64,000 nucleotides of DNA from Aquatica leii. Its lineage: Eukaryota; Arthropoda; Insecta; Coleoptera; Lampyridae. The stretch lies in assembly GCA_035610365.1 (NCBI GenBank), contig CM069432.1, positions 83,890,520-83,954,519 of the forward strand. Reading direction: 5' to 3'. Numbering within the stretch: position 1 is the first letter of the stretch; each line of letters starts with the position of its first letter. This document shows positions 10,601 through 22,795 of this stretch, one piece after another. Under the pieces are notes generated by a model. That model had not been told where the DNA came from. It saw only the letters and a list, made by a program, of their open reading frames with translations, and ran no database searches. The position numbers and the translations under genes were made by a program.

Positions 10601-13600
10601 ATACTACACGTCAATATTTGCATGTTACATACATATATTTTGTTTTGTAAAATACTCGTGCAGTAGTGTTTTTTTCCAGTGCCATTTAGTCCATAATGTT
10701 TTTTATTATTTCTTTAATGTACAGTAATTCTTAGCTTAATTAACTGTGTGTTCTCTTATTCTCTTAAAACTATTATTTTTTAAATTTCCTACTTAAAGTT
10801 TTTCCTTTTCAAAATTTTCTTATCAGAGGAAGTTTGATTACTTTTGAATAATAAAAACTGGTTTTTGAGAATATTGGTTTAGATATTGTAAACCTATTTA
10901 CTTTCCAGATTTTCTAGGATTGGAGCACATTTTTCAAAACCGCTTTTAAGCCACCCACTGTCTGCGGTAAGATAGCATTAGTTCCAACAACTTAAAATCC
11001 AAAATCAAAATACTGCAAAGTAAAGGAATTACAAAACGTCCTGGAAATCAAGATGCGCAGCGCAAATTTCTACAATTTGAAAAATTTAAACGATGTTATA
11101 ATCGAGACTCTTCGGTAGCAAAACAGCCTTCTTAAAAATATACGGCAAATGTATAAATTTAGTAATTATCGATTTTTTTTAACGTTTGATATCGTAACTG
11201 AATACATTTGTATTAAATGTTTATTTGTAACAATTGGCAATGTACGAATACAACGTGAAGCAAATAAAACGAATGATTACATTTATAAGTTGAATAGTAG
11301 CATATTTATCGAATACTTTAGACACGTTTGAATCATATGCGCATGGAGGGGCGAGTGCCAGAACATTTTGTAACTACTCTACGATATCGCACATCACCTT
11401 TCATTTACCGACTTCATTCTATATGTAAAATGAACTTTTCAAGTGTTGTGACAGTAGGCTTATTCAATTGTTGCTACCAGATAAAAAAACTAATTACCTG
11501 AACATTATCTTACTACCCGTCAAAGGTGATCTTGAGTGACAATCCTTTTAAGAACCACTAAGCAGAACACTCAAATTCACGTTCCTACCAGAGAGGTTTT
11601 CGTTTCGGTTTTATCTTCCTTACAAAGGTTTAAAGGTTTTGGTTAAGTTTTAAAACAATTTTGGAAATTATGTTTTTTTATTGCTACGAATTTTTACTTA
11701 CCTGCGGAAATTGCTTAAAATATGTTTATTGTCACTGTTGCAAATTACTACTACCGCATTTATTACATAACTAAAAAACGTGTTTTTCTGTTTTTAATCC
11801 AGTTCAAGCATCATTATTCATTGTACAAAATTCTAAGTTAAAGTTAAGTACATTGTAAATTTAAGTATTACGTTTGGTGTCGCGGTTTAGCATTAATCGA
11901 AATGCCCAGGGCTAACCATAATTAATTACAGCTAAGTTAATATTATTTACCACCTGTCCCGCACCATTGCTTTCCGATTTGGCTTAATATTACAATTTTT
12001 GATAATTTTTTTGCTTTTTAATAATTCTTTTGTTTTTAATCTTGTTCTTACGTAACAATCATTTACTTAAAACTTACTACAAAGCCAATGGCTTTTTGCT
12101 CGGCTGCAAGCGTTTAAACTCGTTGGAAATGACTACTGCACTTGACTTGTTATACAAAATTCTATGTAAATTTAAATACAACTGCAGCGTAACATTGATA
12201 TTTAACTGTGTGTCAACTAATGACAATTTAGTCAATAATGACAATTATATTACGTAGACACCACCACCACAAGTCTCGGTGCTGTTTGTTTTGACAGATA
12301 CCGTATTTTTTTGTTTAGTTTAAATATAAACCTGCATGAATTTTACAAAAAAAATGTCTTAAAATTGACAATGTTTATAGAATTCTATACAATTTGTTGT
12401 TGTTTTATCATGTTTATTGCAAACACATTTGTTGCAGTTTGAACAACATTTGCAAGCGTTTCTTTACTTTTATTTGTTTCTAATGCTACTCTTGCAACAA
12501 ATGTAATATGATCCTACAACTTTTAGAAACGATACTCCCCACTTCTTTTTAAGTCATTTGTTTGCTTTTGTAGTAACCACATAAAAGTAACAGTTAGGTA
12601 TGTAATGTAATTAGTTTAAAATGTTTTAAATAGTAAATCAAATAAATTTATTGAATTGTCATAATTCACTGATTTACCATTAAAAATTTACGAATATTTG
12701 AACTTTAAATGAAATTTGATTTTTAGGTTATTGTATTAGCATATTTAATTTAAAAACATTTAGAAAAAATAAAAAGTTAAATGTCACATGTAAATTTAGA
12801 ATACTTTGTTTTACTTACGTAAATTTTTAAACAAATACTATTAAATGCTACATAAATTAGAACTAGTAATAAATAGTTACGTTTTGTTTCTTCAATATTC
12901 TAATTGAGATGGATATTTAAACCAATTTGCATCAACATTTCTTTTGAGCTTTTGTTATAATTTTAAAACGAAAAAGTCGTAAAATGACTGACGTTATGGG
13001 CTATAATTCTTCTCTTTGTGTTTGAAAACTCAGAAAATATTAAAATGTTACATTGAAGTAGCAATCATATTAATTTCTAAAAATAGAAAAACTGAAAAAT
13101 AAAGTAAAGCTGAAACGAATTCGTGTTTTTGAAGAAAATATTTATCTATAACAAGATTTAGTACGCTAATGCATTTTTTAATTCAAGCGCGTGTACACAT
13201 CTGAGTTTCTTATATTTGTAATTGCTGCACTTACGCTTTTTTAATTACAAAAATATCAAAACGTATATGAACTATTACATAAAAGCGCAAGCACTGGAAA
13301 ACGTCTTCTATATTTTTAGAGTACTGCAACAGATCTAAATTGTTCGCTGAGTTGGAATTCTTTTCATGAATGACGTACGTGTTTTTTCTAGCGTTATTTC
13401 AATTGTCTATTTTTATTTCTTTCAGCTTCAAAACAATTGTCAAATACTTAATATGCATTATAGAAATTTTTAGAGAAATATTTTATTGGTTACGTAATAG
13501 TTAAAATATTCTTTGTTTATCGAAATTAGAAAAGTTCTGTTACTACATGGTAATTTGACGAATTTCAAAGCAGAAAATTTCAATATGTGTTTACCAAATA

Positions 13601-16600
13601 CGTCTTTTAATACGCTACAAAACGAAACCAATTTTGAAATGTACGGTACTAAACTTTGTATACATCAAAGAGTAAAAGTTTATACAGAAATCTCTGAACG
13701 ATTGCTTTTATCAGAATCAGAAATCTGTTTGTATGAGTGCAAAAAGAGCCAACTCTATTTACTGATTTTAATATATATGTTTAATACGTATTTGAAAAAG
13801 TTTAAGATATTAACTTGTGCACTATTAAATGTCTCGACATTGCATGCATTTTTATTTTAATACAAATGTAATTAAACATGTCTCATTAAAAGTTTTTAAC
13901 TTATTAAACATAATCTTTAAACATTTTAAGAAGTCTTAAAAGCATTAGTAAGAATTAAAACTTATAATTAATAAAAAAAAACTTTTTCAACAGTATGTAG
14001 CGGTGCACATATTAAGTACGCGTTATAAATTCATTGTGACAGAAACAATAACATACACAAATAAATATACATAATTAAAATAAATAAATGTTATAAGTGA
14101 ACTTAATTGATTGAAAAAAATATAAATGTAACCAAACAAAAATACACATATCATTACAAGTTTTGATCTAAAATGCATGTATTATATTATAGAGATATAT
14201 ACACGCATTTCATTTATATAATTAACCTTGTATACACGTGCATATTTACAAATGTTAAAACATAATAAAGGTGATTAGTAAAAGTTTTATCAAACAAACA
14301 TTGACTAAACAGTAATTTTAAAAGTACCAATAATTAAAAACACAGCAACAAAAACAAAAACTAACAAATATTAACTTCGAATGTTAACTTGATTTAACCT
14401 GCAATTACATCTTGTTAACATCCTCAGTGTAGCTGTAAATACATTAAAGTTATCGCAGTGTTAAAAAGTTTAAAACAAAAACTAAACAACTGTTCAATGT
14501 CTTTTAGAATCATACTGGCTACTTACTACACCTTCAGTTATGTTTCGTATACGCCGGTTTAATCCCCGTTAAATTAACATTAGTCGTAATATAGTACTAA
14601 CTAAAAATACTTGCATTGTATTTTTGACTTATTAATTAGTTCATTGTCACCTATTAAAACACTAAATAGTCATACATTTATTTTCCACATATTTTAATAA
14701 CGTATAATTGTAAAATTAAGTTTTACTCTTTAATCACTATATAAACTACCGATTTTTAAGTATTTGCAAATTTCCAGTTTTAAGAGTGTTCAATATTTTA
14801 ACCAGAGGTGTAGCTACCATGGAGCAGTTAGAGCAAACTGCTCTGAGCGCACGAATTTTGGGGGCGCACGAGTCAGAAAGAGGCAAATGTAAAAATCTTA
14901 CTATAATGCTACTAAACAGTTTTATCAAATGATAAAAAATATTTAATGAGTTGTTAATATACGTGCACATAATTTGGCAATGCTTAATGAACAAATTCAG
15001 TTCCTTTCGCAAAACTTGGCGATTGCCGGCGCATCCCGGGCTTAACCAATGTTTGTTCTAGTGCCGTAGGTATAATAAAAAGATGTGCTTATTTTTAATT
15101 TGTTACAAATCATTTGTATGTTTAATTAAGAAAAATGATGCTAAACTAAATAAACACGTTTTGTCAATGAATTTCTTTTTATGAAAACAAGATTCAAAAA
15201 TACCTAATAACCTTACCGATTGTATGCTAATGGAATCCGAACTTAAACCCCTCTTCTGCTCTCGCCAGGTTTTGTGACGGGAGCACAACGTGATTTATGT
15301 TGTGTGCGCTGTGTGAAAAACAAGTTTTTTTATAAATCCGTGTGTGAATTTTAATACACAATATAGTATACTTTTAAATTTTTTATCACCAGTACGTTTT
15401 GTTGCCTCATTTGATAAGACTATTTGGGCATATTCCGAATTCTTCAAATCGACTTATTCTTCTAAACGCGATGTTGCTAAACTACTCTTAATTTATACCG
15501 CCCCTTAAAGTAATTGAGCCAGTCAGTTAGATATTATTATAGCATGCATAACTTTTTTAACTTTAACCGTGTCGTCACCAGAACGATGCTTGTCAAGTTT
15601 CAAATCAATTAAAACAGTTTTAATAAACAACATGTCTCAATCCCGTCTTACCTTTCTGGCCACAAAATCTTTTAAAAAAACAATCGCTGGTTAACTTGAT
15701 TTGGATAAATTAATTTATCGATTTGCCAAAGAAAAAGCAAAGAAAATAGTATATTAAGTATTAAGAACAGTACGAGTTTTTTACTAGTAGAGCCCTTAAT
15801 GTTCGCGACGCTTATGCTATTTTTTGCACGATAGAAAGATTTTTCCTTAACCTTATTATATTATCTTATTAAACGTTAAAATGACGTTGTTTATTTATTT
15901 TGAGCTAGCCAAGGATTTTTGGTTTAGTTACGATTAACAACTAGTAAATCAAACAAACCATTTCAAAAATAACCGTATAACTAAAAGAAAATAGTTTAGC
16001 ATTGATTAATTTAATGTTACTGTTTGAATATGTCTTATATTGGAAATGAATTGTGATTGTATAATGTTTAAAATAGAAATAAAAAGATCAATATGAGAAA
16101 ACATAATATTTTGCTGAAACTCTTGCAAGAAAAAAGCAGTGCACATATATGCTGAATATGTAGCTACCTCACTGATTTTGATACTTTTTTTTAAAGTTGT
16201 AAAGTACATTTTGCCTATTATAATTGCTATTAAATAAATATAGATTTTATATTACATTTTAAATTTGCGGGTCTAGTACTAGCAATTGAAATAAGTTGTA
16301 TGTAGTGCGTTGCTAACTTTGAACAATATTAATTAGATTAAATTTTGCAAATTATTTATTTTAATAAATAATAGAGTATTTCGTAATATTTTTAATAAAT
16401 TTGAGTTTAAAATTTTTTTTAATAGTAAATAACTACCGATAACAATAAAAAAATACTATAGCAGAACTTTTATTTATAAGTTTACAAATTATTTGTAACC
16501 AAACTAAAAGTAAATTAACTAACACTACCCGTAACATTTGTTTAATTCTTTTTGCATATTGAATTTCAAATTATTCTGCATTAGTTTTCACTCAATAATT

Positions 16601-17261
16601 GGTGGAGATTCCAACAAATTTCGTCGAACACCTGCATTTGAGGATTTACATCTAATTTGTTTGGTGGCCATTTTAAAAATTAAATTTAGTCTCTTTCTTG
16701 TTGTTTTAAAATTGTTTATTGTTTTATTTTTTGTTTGTTTTTTTTTTAATTTTCTTCTTTAATGGCAACAAACCTACTTTGTTTTAAAAGTAGTACAAAA
16801 AACGATTATTTGGCGCATTGTGTAAAAATGGGAAGACTTAGCTATAGAATATTCTAATACTACTCGATAGGCAATTAAAAAGTACATTTTCTTGTAAATT
16901 AAAAATTTGGCGATCTGTTTAAATTAATTAAGTTATAGCTACTTAAAAATTTATTATGATTGAGATATTAAATATGATTTATTGTTACACTTTACTGTAA
17001 ATATTGCTCCCATAACTTATATACTTCTTAAATATTTCAACATAAAAATCAGGTTATATTTTGACAAAATTCAAATTATTTAAAAAGTTTTCAGGTTTAA
17101 ATCTCATAAAAGTTATTAAAACACAAACTTATTTTGATCGGATAATTCAAAACTTTCGTATAAGGAATTTCTATATATTTTTTATTTTTAAATTGAAGAA
17201 AAACCTCCAAGTTAGAAGTATGTAGATAATTCAGAAAACTTAAGTTTATAATTTTATTTGC
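7669..17261. other. Long AT-rich stretch without recognisable genes
   Basis: This is nearly 10 kb of AT-rich DNA. The open frames in it are short (60-115 codons) with low-complexity, Phe/Tyr/Leu/Lys-rich products, as expected by chance. I recognise no domain, tRNA or rRNA. A 12-bp inverted pair (AACATTGTTCGA near 10,440; TCGAACAATGTT near 10,480) and a repeat-like piece near 14,800 (GAGGTGTAGCTACCATGG) hint at small mobile fragments. It could be intron or intergenic DNA. Confidence 0.55.
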
Positions 17262-18500
17262 TTAAGGGGGTATTCTAGTCTAGAAATCTTAAAAAAATTA
17301 ATTTTTTTTTCTTCATATTTTCAAAGTTTAGTTCATTAAAAGTAAGCCCCTAAGAGGATTTACGGAAATTTAAATTATTTTCGGAGTTATAATAATAATA
17401 ATGATCCTATAAATTCTTTTGTTCTCAATATATACCTGAACAACGAGCATCTGGAAGGTTCTGTATTTCTATTGTGACCTATGTGTTCTCATATTTTATA
17501 TTTAGTTCTACCTTTAAGCCACGTGGATGTGCGTTCACTGTGTATTGTGCATTTGTTCAGTGTTAAATTCAAATTTTTAATATAAAATGGTTAAAAAAAG
17601 AAAAAGAGGAAGTAATTTGCGTCCAGATAGAAAAAGGAATGGTCCACCCAATCGTTATTCTATGGAGCAAGATACAAGTGTCACGAGTGTTTCAGCAGCG
17701 AAATTAAAAAGTTCAAAAGATGATGAAATTATATAACAAACGAGATCAACAGCGTATCAAGCGCTCCGAGACACGAGCTTCCGAAGCTTCCAAAAAAGGC
17801 AGAACTGTTCGTATGACTAAAAGATCTGCCAAAAATGTAGCTTTTGAGGTAGAGGAAAGAATATTGTATGAGGCAAGAATGGTTGATTGAAAAAATGTAA
17901 GTATAACATACCATTAAACCACTTAGACTGCCCGAAATGAGACTGTAAACTTTAAATGCATTTTTCTCGAAACTATTTTTTTTTATACGGTTGACAAGAT
18001 ATCTCAAGTTCTAATTCACCGATTGACTTGAAACTTGGTACACACTTTCTTCATACTATCAAAATTGTCTACACATAGGGGTTTTTAGATTTTTTTTTAT
18101 TATTTTAAAAAAATTCCTAAAGTTGAAAAAAGGAAGTAAAAAAAATATCTTTTTTTTTCAAAAAGAAACCATTTTGTACAAAAATTTTTTTTTTCAAATC
18201 GGCTACGTGCAGATCATTCTGCATCTTTGTTTAATAAAAATTAACCTTAATTTTATGTTTCAGATCATCAGGAAGATTGAAATCACGTCAACCAGGAGAT
18301 ACCTTTTTTTTTGAGTCTCTACTTTGCCGGCCTCTAACGACTTCAATTTTTAATTTTTTTAAAACTATTATATAATTTTATATTATTCAAGTATCAATAA
18401 AAAATCCAAAAAAAAGCATAGTTAAAATGTTTACTGTTTTTTTTATTAAGCTCGCAAAATCACCTCAAAATCAAGCCTCTAGACTAGAATACCCCCTTAA
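17262..18500 (+). mobile_element. TTAA-bounded TIR element, deletion derivative
   Basis: A 23-bp perfect inverted repeat that includes TTAA ends the element. It starts TTAAGGGGGTATTCTAGTCT at 17,262, and its complement ends at 18,500. The inside is AT-rich with a short basic reading frame at 17,587-17,890. The TTAA borders resemble piggyBac target duplication. However, the encoded fragment looks like the two ends of the insect Mutator-like protein, so the superfamily is unsettled. It shares its terminal design with the element at 3725-4774. Confidence 0.75.
17587..17890 (+). pseudogene. Fused ends of a Mutator-like-domain transposon protein
   Basis: The first frame starts MVKKRKRGSNLRPDRKRNGP and stops after about 50 codons. 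An overlapping frame, starting at about 17,720, gives NKRDQQRIKRSETRASEASK and ends ILYEARMVD before TGA (17,888-17,890). The lysine-rich start matches the basic N-terminus seen at 4275. The second part resembles the highly basic C-terminal tail (KRRTLR/KKS...EGV.YGAG type) of the same kind of protein. The catalytic middle is missing, as in an internally deleted, non-autonomous copy. The identification rests on motif resemblance. Confidence 0.45.
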
Positions 18501-18623
18501 AAGAAATAATAGTAAAAGTACTAAATATTACACATTAGACAACTTTTATTTAAATTTTATTATCCTACCCACTTTAAACTAATATGTACACATTTATATT
18601 GACTTCTTTCTTCTTCGATTTCT

Positions 18624-19119
18624 TTAACTTTCGGATTACCAAGCTATTTTTGAGGCGCCGATTACCAAGTGGGGTCAGATTTGACCCCAAGTGTTTTTTC
18701 TTATTTTGTAAAGAAAAACTGATTAATTTGTAATGGTAACCTTTATTAATGTTTAACATTAGATTTCATATAAACTAATAAAAATATAAAAATAAAATGT
18801 AAACATAAATTAGTGAGGGCAACAACTATTACATATTATTGTAGTTTTTTGTTTGCACTTTTCACATGTTTCCGAACATTTTTTGTCATTTGCTCTTGGG
18901 CATATCTTACAACGTCCTCAAATATGACCCCAACGACAATATTTTTTTATACGTTGCAAAACAAATAACAATTGAAAAATTTGTTATATATTATTAAATA
19001 TTGTTGAAAGAAACTCGGCTAAAAAAATATTGGAACAGTTGTAAAAAAAACTTAAGAAAAGACAACGAAAACAACACGTCTGGGGTCAAAAAAGACCCTA
19101 ATGGTAATCGGAAGGTTAT
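18624..19119 (-). mobile_element. piggyBac element relic
   Basis: The left border is TTAA (18,624-18,627) followed by CTTTCGGATTACCA. The right border reverse-complemented gives CCTTCCGATTACCAT, next to TTAT (19,116-19,119), a one-base-changed TTAA. Both sides carry a subterminal GGGGTCA...TGACCCC motif (18,671-18,688 and 19,082-19,096). Inside is the Cys-rich C-terminus of a piggyBac transposase. At about 490 bp it is a heavily deleted copy. Confidence 0.75.
18810..18922 (-). pseudogene. piggyBac transposase C-terminal Cys-rich domain
   Basis: The minus-strand reading gives RCKICPRANDKKCSETCEKC and then a further Cys-rich run ending NSCCPH before the stop at 18,810. This is the zinc-binding C-terminal domain found at the end of piggyBac transposases (CxxC...C..C pattern). 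A TGA just upstream and the absence of the DDD catalytic core show it is only a remnant. Confidence 0.75.
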
Positions 19120-19254
19120 GATATAACGAAAATGTGTTAAATTGAGGTTATGTCATATCAATTAACAGCGCCTCGATATTGTTTTCCTCTTTAGTAAATT
19201 AGAATTTTTTTTTATTTTTAACGTATCTTGCTTTCCCTTCAAGATATGGAATAT

Positions 19255-19378
19255 TAAAAAAAATCGTGTTAGACAGGATTCGAACCTAGATTATATTTAG
19301 AACTGAAATTTTTTTAATTTAAATAAATTGTTAAGAAACTGTAAACATAATTTAAACAATTTACATACGTACAAAATT
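19255..19378 (-). repeat. Truncated copy of interspersed repeat with tRNA T-arm-like segment
   Basis: CAGGATTCGAACCTAGATTAT at 19,274 (minus strand AGGTTCGAATCCTG) is the B-box/T-arm sequence of tRNA genes. The AT-rich block that follows (GTTAAGAAACTGTAAAC, ACAATTTACATACGTACAAA) matches the copies at 30.9-31.8 kb. No A box is evident. The copy runs into a CA microsatellite. Confidence 0.55.
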
Positions 19379-19488
19379 ACATACACACACACATAAACAC
19401 ACACACACAGATGCGCGCACGCACGCACACACGCACGCACGCACGCACGCACGCAGGCACGTACGCACTCACGCACGCACACACACTT
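19379..19488. repeat. (CA)n/(CGCA)n microsatellite
   Basis: This is a run of CACA followed by CGCACGCA units, giving an artificial Cys/Val/Arg-rich frame on the minus strand. Alternating purine-pyrimidine DNA of this kind can adopt the Z form. Confidence 0.9.
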
Positions 19489-19550
19489 TATAGAAACGTA
19501 AAAAACACTATTTTGATACTTTTACGGCATTTACCTTGTGGTTGTGATAA

Positions 19551-19731
19551 GGGTTTTGTCTATTAAAAATACCCTAGAATAACAACGCAAGCGCGTAACT
19601 AAGTTAAGTTGAGGCAGGAGGATGAAAGACGTTATATTGATATCAGAATTGTAGCACTGATAAAACATGTAAAAAATTATATGTAACAAGTAAGACTTGT
19701 ACTTGTTGAAAATAAAGTTATTGTGTGTACA
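19551..19731 (+). repeat. BEL/Pao 5' LTR remnant
   Basis: About 180 bp matching 29,723-29,903 at roughly 90% by eye (shared ACTAAGTTAAGTTGAGGCAG and AATAAAGTTATTGTGTGTAC). The 5' part of the LTR, present in the downstream copy from about 29,494, is missing here and replaced by the microsatellite side. It is followed by the BEL gag. Confidence 0.75.
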
Positions 19732-19959
19732 ATCGTTTTCATGGTCCATCATAGCTAAATTTGAAACAGAAAATACAGTCCAAAGAGTTGAAGAAAGATA
19801 ATTTATTAAATCTAACGGGAAACGGTGAAAAGTTCCAACTAGCAGCAAAACATAGAGTAATGTACGCATGATTTCCATATTGACTTTAATCCTAAGAATA
19901 GTTTGCGTTGTATTAGTAAAGTTTGTAAAATTGTAAAATTAAAAATTAGATTTGTTAAT

Positions 19960-20304
19960 ATGGAATCAATAAACGGTTATAATATAAAGCGAGGACAATT
20001 TAAAAGTCAATTAACGAAGTTTGTAAGTTTTGTTAACGAATATAACGTGGATCAGTATGAACAATTAATGTTAAGAACTACAAAAATAGGTCCATTGTTA
20101 GAACAATACAACGACATAATTTTTCAATTGTGGCTTATCGACGATGAGGAGGGTAAAGCGGAATTTTATGAATCGAAGTGGTTACACTTTGAAAATAAAT
20201 ATTACTCTCAAATTGCAAAAGCGGAACGCTTACTTAAACCAGTAGGTGATCCCAGTGGTGGCGTAAGTTCTATAAAAGTAAAATTACCTGAACGAAAAGT
20301 TTAA
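19960..20304 (+). pseudogene. BEL/Pao Gag, N-terminal part
   Basis: The probable start is Met at 19,960 (MESINGYNIKRGQFKSQLTK), because upstream codons lack family character. The protein is helical, with the typical BEL opening (RGQFKSQLTKFVSFV...YNVDQYEQLMLRT) and a later YESKWLHFENKYYSQIAKAE block. The frame stops at 20,304 with the rest of Gag in a new frame from 20,428. The first Gag segment of BEL elements normally runs straight into DUF1759, so the stop and gap are damage. Confidence 0.75.
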
Positions 20305-20427
20305 ATCATTAATTATAGATAATATAGCTTGTCTGGAACGCAAAAATTAAGATATTTGTTGCCACAGTTCTAAAATGTAGCAAAAGATGTAGCAATTTGT
20401 AACAAAAATTTTATTGTTGTGTAGAAT

Positions 20428-20826
20428 TTGTTGGTTGATAGGTTTGAAAATAAAAGATTTTCAATAAATTCAAATATAAAAAATATCGTAGAATTTCCAA
20501 ATATTACAAATAAAAAATATAAAGTAATAAGGTCATTTCTTGATACAATAAATCAAAATATTAGGTCTTTAAAAGCCTTAAAAATTTCTGTTGATAGTTG
20601 GGATGATTTGTTACTTTATTTGTTGGTTGATAAGTTAGATTATGTTTCCAGAAAGTTGTGGGAAAGTAAAATAAATAAAAATGATTTGCTTAAAATGCAA
20701 ACATTTTTAGAATTTTTAAATAAAAGGTGTGAATTCTTAGAAGTTTTACAACGGCCTAATGAAATAAAAGAAGTTGTAAAAGTTAAAAATAATTATGGTC
20801 ACAATGTTAAGTCGTATAATAAATAA
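20428..20826 (+). pseudogene. BEL/Pao Gag, middle part (DUF1759-like)
   Basis: This is a 132-codon segment with FPNITNKKYKVIRSFLDTIN, LKALKISVDSWDDLLLYLLV and KLDYVSRKLWES. It matches the pattern of the BEL Gag region after DUF1759 (RALxxLGxxxxxWDxLLxxLxxxKLDxxTRxxWE). It ends 6 bp before the zinc-knuckle frame. No catalytic role is expected; in a live element it would help form the capsid. Confidence 0.75.
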
Positions 20827-20831
20827 ATGCT

Positions 20832-21026
20832 ATGGCAGCTTTTTCTGTAAAATGTCTGTTATGCCAGGAAAATCATTGGTTAAACCAATGCAAAGAATTG
20901 TTGAGTTTAAATGTAGAAGAAAGATACAAAAAAGTTTTACCATTAAAAGTATGTTTTAAATTCTTTAGACCAAACCACGTTAGTAGAGAATGTAGGTCCA
21001 AGTCATGTAGTAAGTGTAATAAGTGA
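20832..21026 (+). pseudogene. BEL/Pao Gag zinc knuckles
   Basis: The sequence contains CLLCQENHWLNQCKELLSLN and then CFKFFRPNHVSRECRSKSCSKCNK. These are the paired CCHC-type knuckles of BEL Gag. In the second, the usual Cys (CFNCLRxGH) has become Phe (CFKFFRPNH), so one zinc ligand is lost. Confidence 0.75.
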
Positions 21027-21149
21027 CATAACATCTTATTACATAAAGATTTTGATCAAAATCAAAACGAGAGTTCTGCAGTTTGCACAGATTGAAAATG
21101 CGTTTGCTGTATCGTTAATTACTGTAAAATAGGTGCCATGTTTTATTAC

Positions 21150-21300
21150 CTACTGCAAAAATATTTGTGGAAGATTTTGAAAAAAAATTACACGAATGCA
21201 CTGTTCTTTTAGATAACGGAAGTCAATTTAGCTTTGTAACAGTACTAAAAAAAATAAGGATTGTCGGTTTATAGTAGATCTTCCATTCAAAAAAAAATAC
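21150..21300 (+). pseudogene. BEL/Pao aspartic protease remnant (DUF1758-like)
   Basis: The reading KLHECTVLLDNGSQFSFVTV near 21,180-21,250 is the active-site strand of BEL proteases, normally LLDSGSQ. The catalytic Asp is still present, but Ser is replaced by Asn, and the frame breaks soon after. Flanking sequence is out of frame. Confidence 0.7.
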
Positions 21301-21307
21301 TGATGGT

Positions 21308-22020
21308 TTGGGAAATACACGTAGAATTGCGGAAAAACGGTTTATTAACTTAGAACGTAAGATTGTAAAAAATAAATTTGTTTGGACTGAATACAGAAAA
21401 TTTATAGAAACATATGAAAGTTTAGGTCATATGAAAGAAATTGTCGAAACTAAAATAATTACAGATGGATATTTTGTACCACACGGAACTGTAATTAGAC
21501 CAGGTCATATTAGATGTCCTTTAAGAGTTGTTTTTGAGTTTAGCTGTCCTTCAGACAGCAATGTTTCGTTAAATGATATATTGTTGACTGGATTATTGCA
21601 TCAAAGTTCGCTCTTTGCAATATTGTTAAGAATTAGGTTACACAAGTATGTTATAACTGGAGATTTGAAAAATATGTATAGGCAAATACTCGTAAACCCA
21701 AATCAAACTGAATTTCAAAGAATTTTTTGGCGGGATAAAAATCGTAAATTAAAACTATATAAATTGTTGACTTTAACGTGTGGTGAAAATTGTGTTCCTT
21801 ATTTAGCAACATGAGTACTTAAAGAATTAGCAAAAATATATAAAGTTAAATATCAACATGCTGCTAAGTTTATATAAGACAAATGTATATGGACAATTTG
21901 TTGTTTAGCTTGAATAATGAAGAAGAGGTTGAGATTATTTTAAATCAAATGATTGAAAGTTTTAATTCGGTTAAATTCAATTTAAAAAAATTTGTTCGAA
22001 TAGTTTAAATATTTTAAGTG
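21308..22020 (+). pseudogene. BEL/Pao reverse transcriptase, broken
   Basis: The open segment 21,308-21,814 contains YFVPHGTVIRPGHIRCPLRV and VFEFSCPSDSNVSLNDILL, the BEL RT entry motif. It continues with ITGDLKNMYRQILVNPNQTE (motif A, catalytic Asp present) and QRIFWRDKN. In another frame the polymerase box reads YMDN at 21,886-21,897, where active BEL elements have YVDD, so the second Asp of the metal-binding pair is lost. The stop at 21,812 and the frame change isolate the palm motifs from each other. Confidence 0.82.
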
Positions 22021-22081
22021 AGATAAAAACAGAAAAATCTGTACTAAAATTATTTTCTTAAATAATTCAGATAACAATAAA

Positions 22082-22573
22082 TTGTTAAGAATAAGTTGGA
22101 ATCCTGATAGTTTGGTGTATACACTTAATAGCAATGACCAAGTTGTAACAAAAAGACAAATGTTTAGTAGAATTAGTTTGATATTTGATCCTACGAGAAT
22201 AATAAATACTATTATTGTAACAGCTAAACTTTTTATGCAAGAGTTGTGGTCAGAAAATGTTGGTTGGAACAAAAATATAAGTGAAAAATTTATGCAACAA
22301 TGGAAAAGATTTGAAACGGAATTACCTTATTTGAATGATTTAAAAATTAGAAAGCAAGTATTATCTATAAAAATTGATAAGATATTTTATTATACAGATT
22401 CTGAAATAGTGTTAGCTTGGATTAACTACAATGCAAGTAGATGGAAGGTATTTCTTAGTTATAGAATCACTGTAATTCAAACACTTACAAGTCCTTCTGC
22501 ATGGTTTCATATTTCCTCAAAAAATAACTGTGCTGATATTCCTTCTAGGGGTTTTACCCAGCACAATTGTTAG
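22082..22573 (+). pseudogene. BEL/Pao RT thumb and RNase H region
   Basis: The segment starts LRISWNPDSLVYTLN and then has KRQMFSRISLIFDPTRI, the BEL 'KRxxLSxxxxIFDPLG' motif. It is followed by an ELW...W..F motif block and RNase H-type FYYTDSEIVLAWINYNASRW with the terminal NCADIPSRG block. Compared with typical elements, the stretch between ELPYLNDLKI and the YTDSEIVL block is far too short, so a central deletion of the first RNase H motifs is likely. Confidence 0.78.
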
Positions 22574-22719
22574 AATTTAAAAATGATTCTGCGGACCAAA
22601 GTATATATATGACAATAATTTTTTAAGCAAAAAAATAGATTTGAACAAAAATGTAACATGTTGTCAGCGAGAGATGAAGAGTTTAATTTAATTTAAGTAT
22701 TTAATAAATTTGTAATTAG

Positions 22720-22772
22720 TACTGACCCCTACACAGCCTCATGTAGATAAATTGTGGCTTGGATAGTCAGTA
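22720..22772 (+). ncRNA. Candidate structured RNA, unit A
   Basis: The outer stem TACTGAC (22,720-22,726) pairs with GTCAGTA (22,766-22,772). The inner stem CTACA (22,729-22,733) pairs with TGTAG (22,742-22,746) around the loop CAGCCTCA. AGCC of the loop can pair with GGCT at 22,756-22,759 to make a pseudoknot. Unit B shows the same architecture with different stem bases. No known RNA class is assigned. Confidence 0.45.
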
Positions 22773-22795
22773 ATGCAGTAGATACGATTTAAGAG

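Noticed and set aside
13513..13860. 115-codon plus-strand ORF
   Set aside because: No start context, motif or family resemblance; expected by chance in AT-rich DNA of this length.
14800..15060. Possible fragment of a known interspersed repeat (GAGGTGTAGCTACCATGG)
   Set aside because: It resembles a frequent insect repeat motif, but I cannot define borders or a family.
19274..19295. Possible tRNA gene (GGATTCGAACCT)
   Set aside because: Only the T-arm-like part is present; no acceptor stem, D arm or anticodon arm can be drawn.
19297..19482. Minus-strand ORF with Cys-Val-Arg repeats
   Set aside because: It is the translation of a CA/CGCA microsatellite, not a protein gene.
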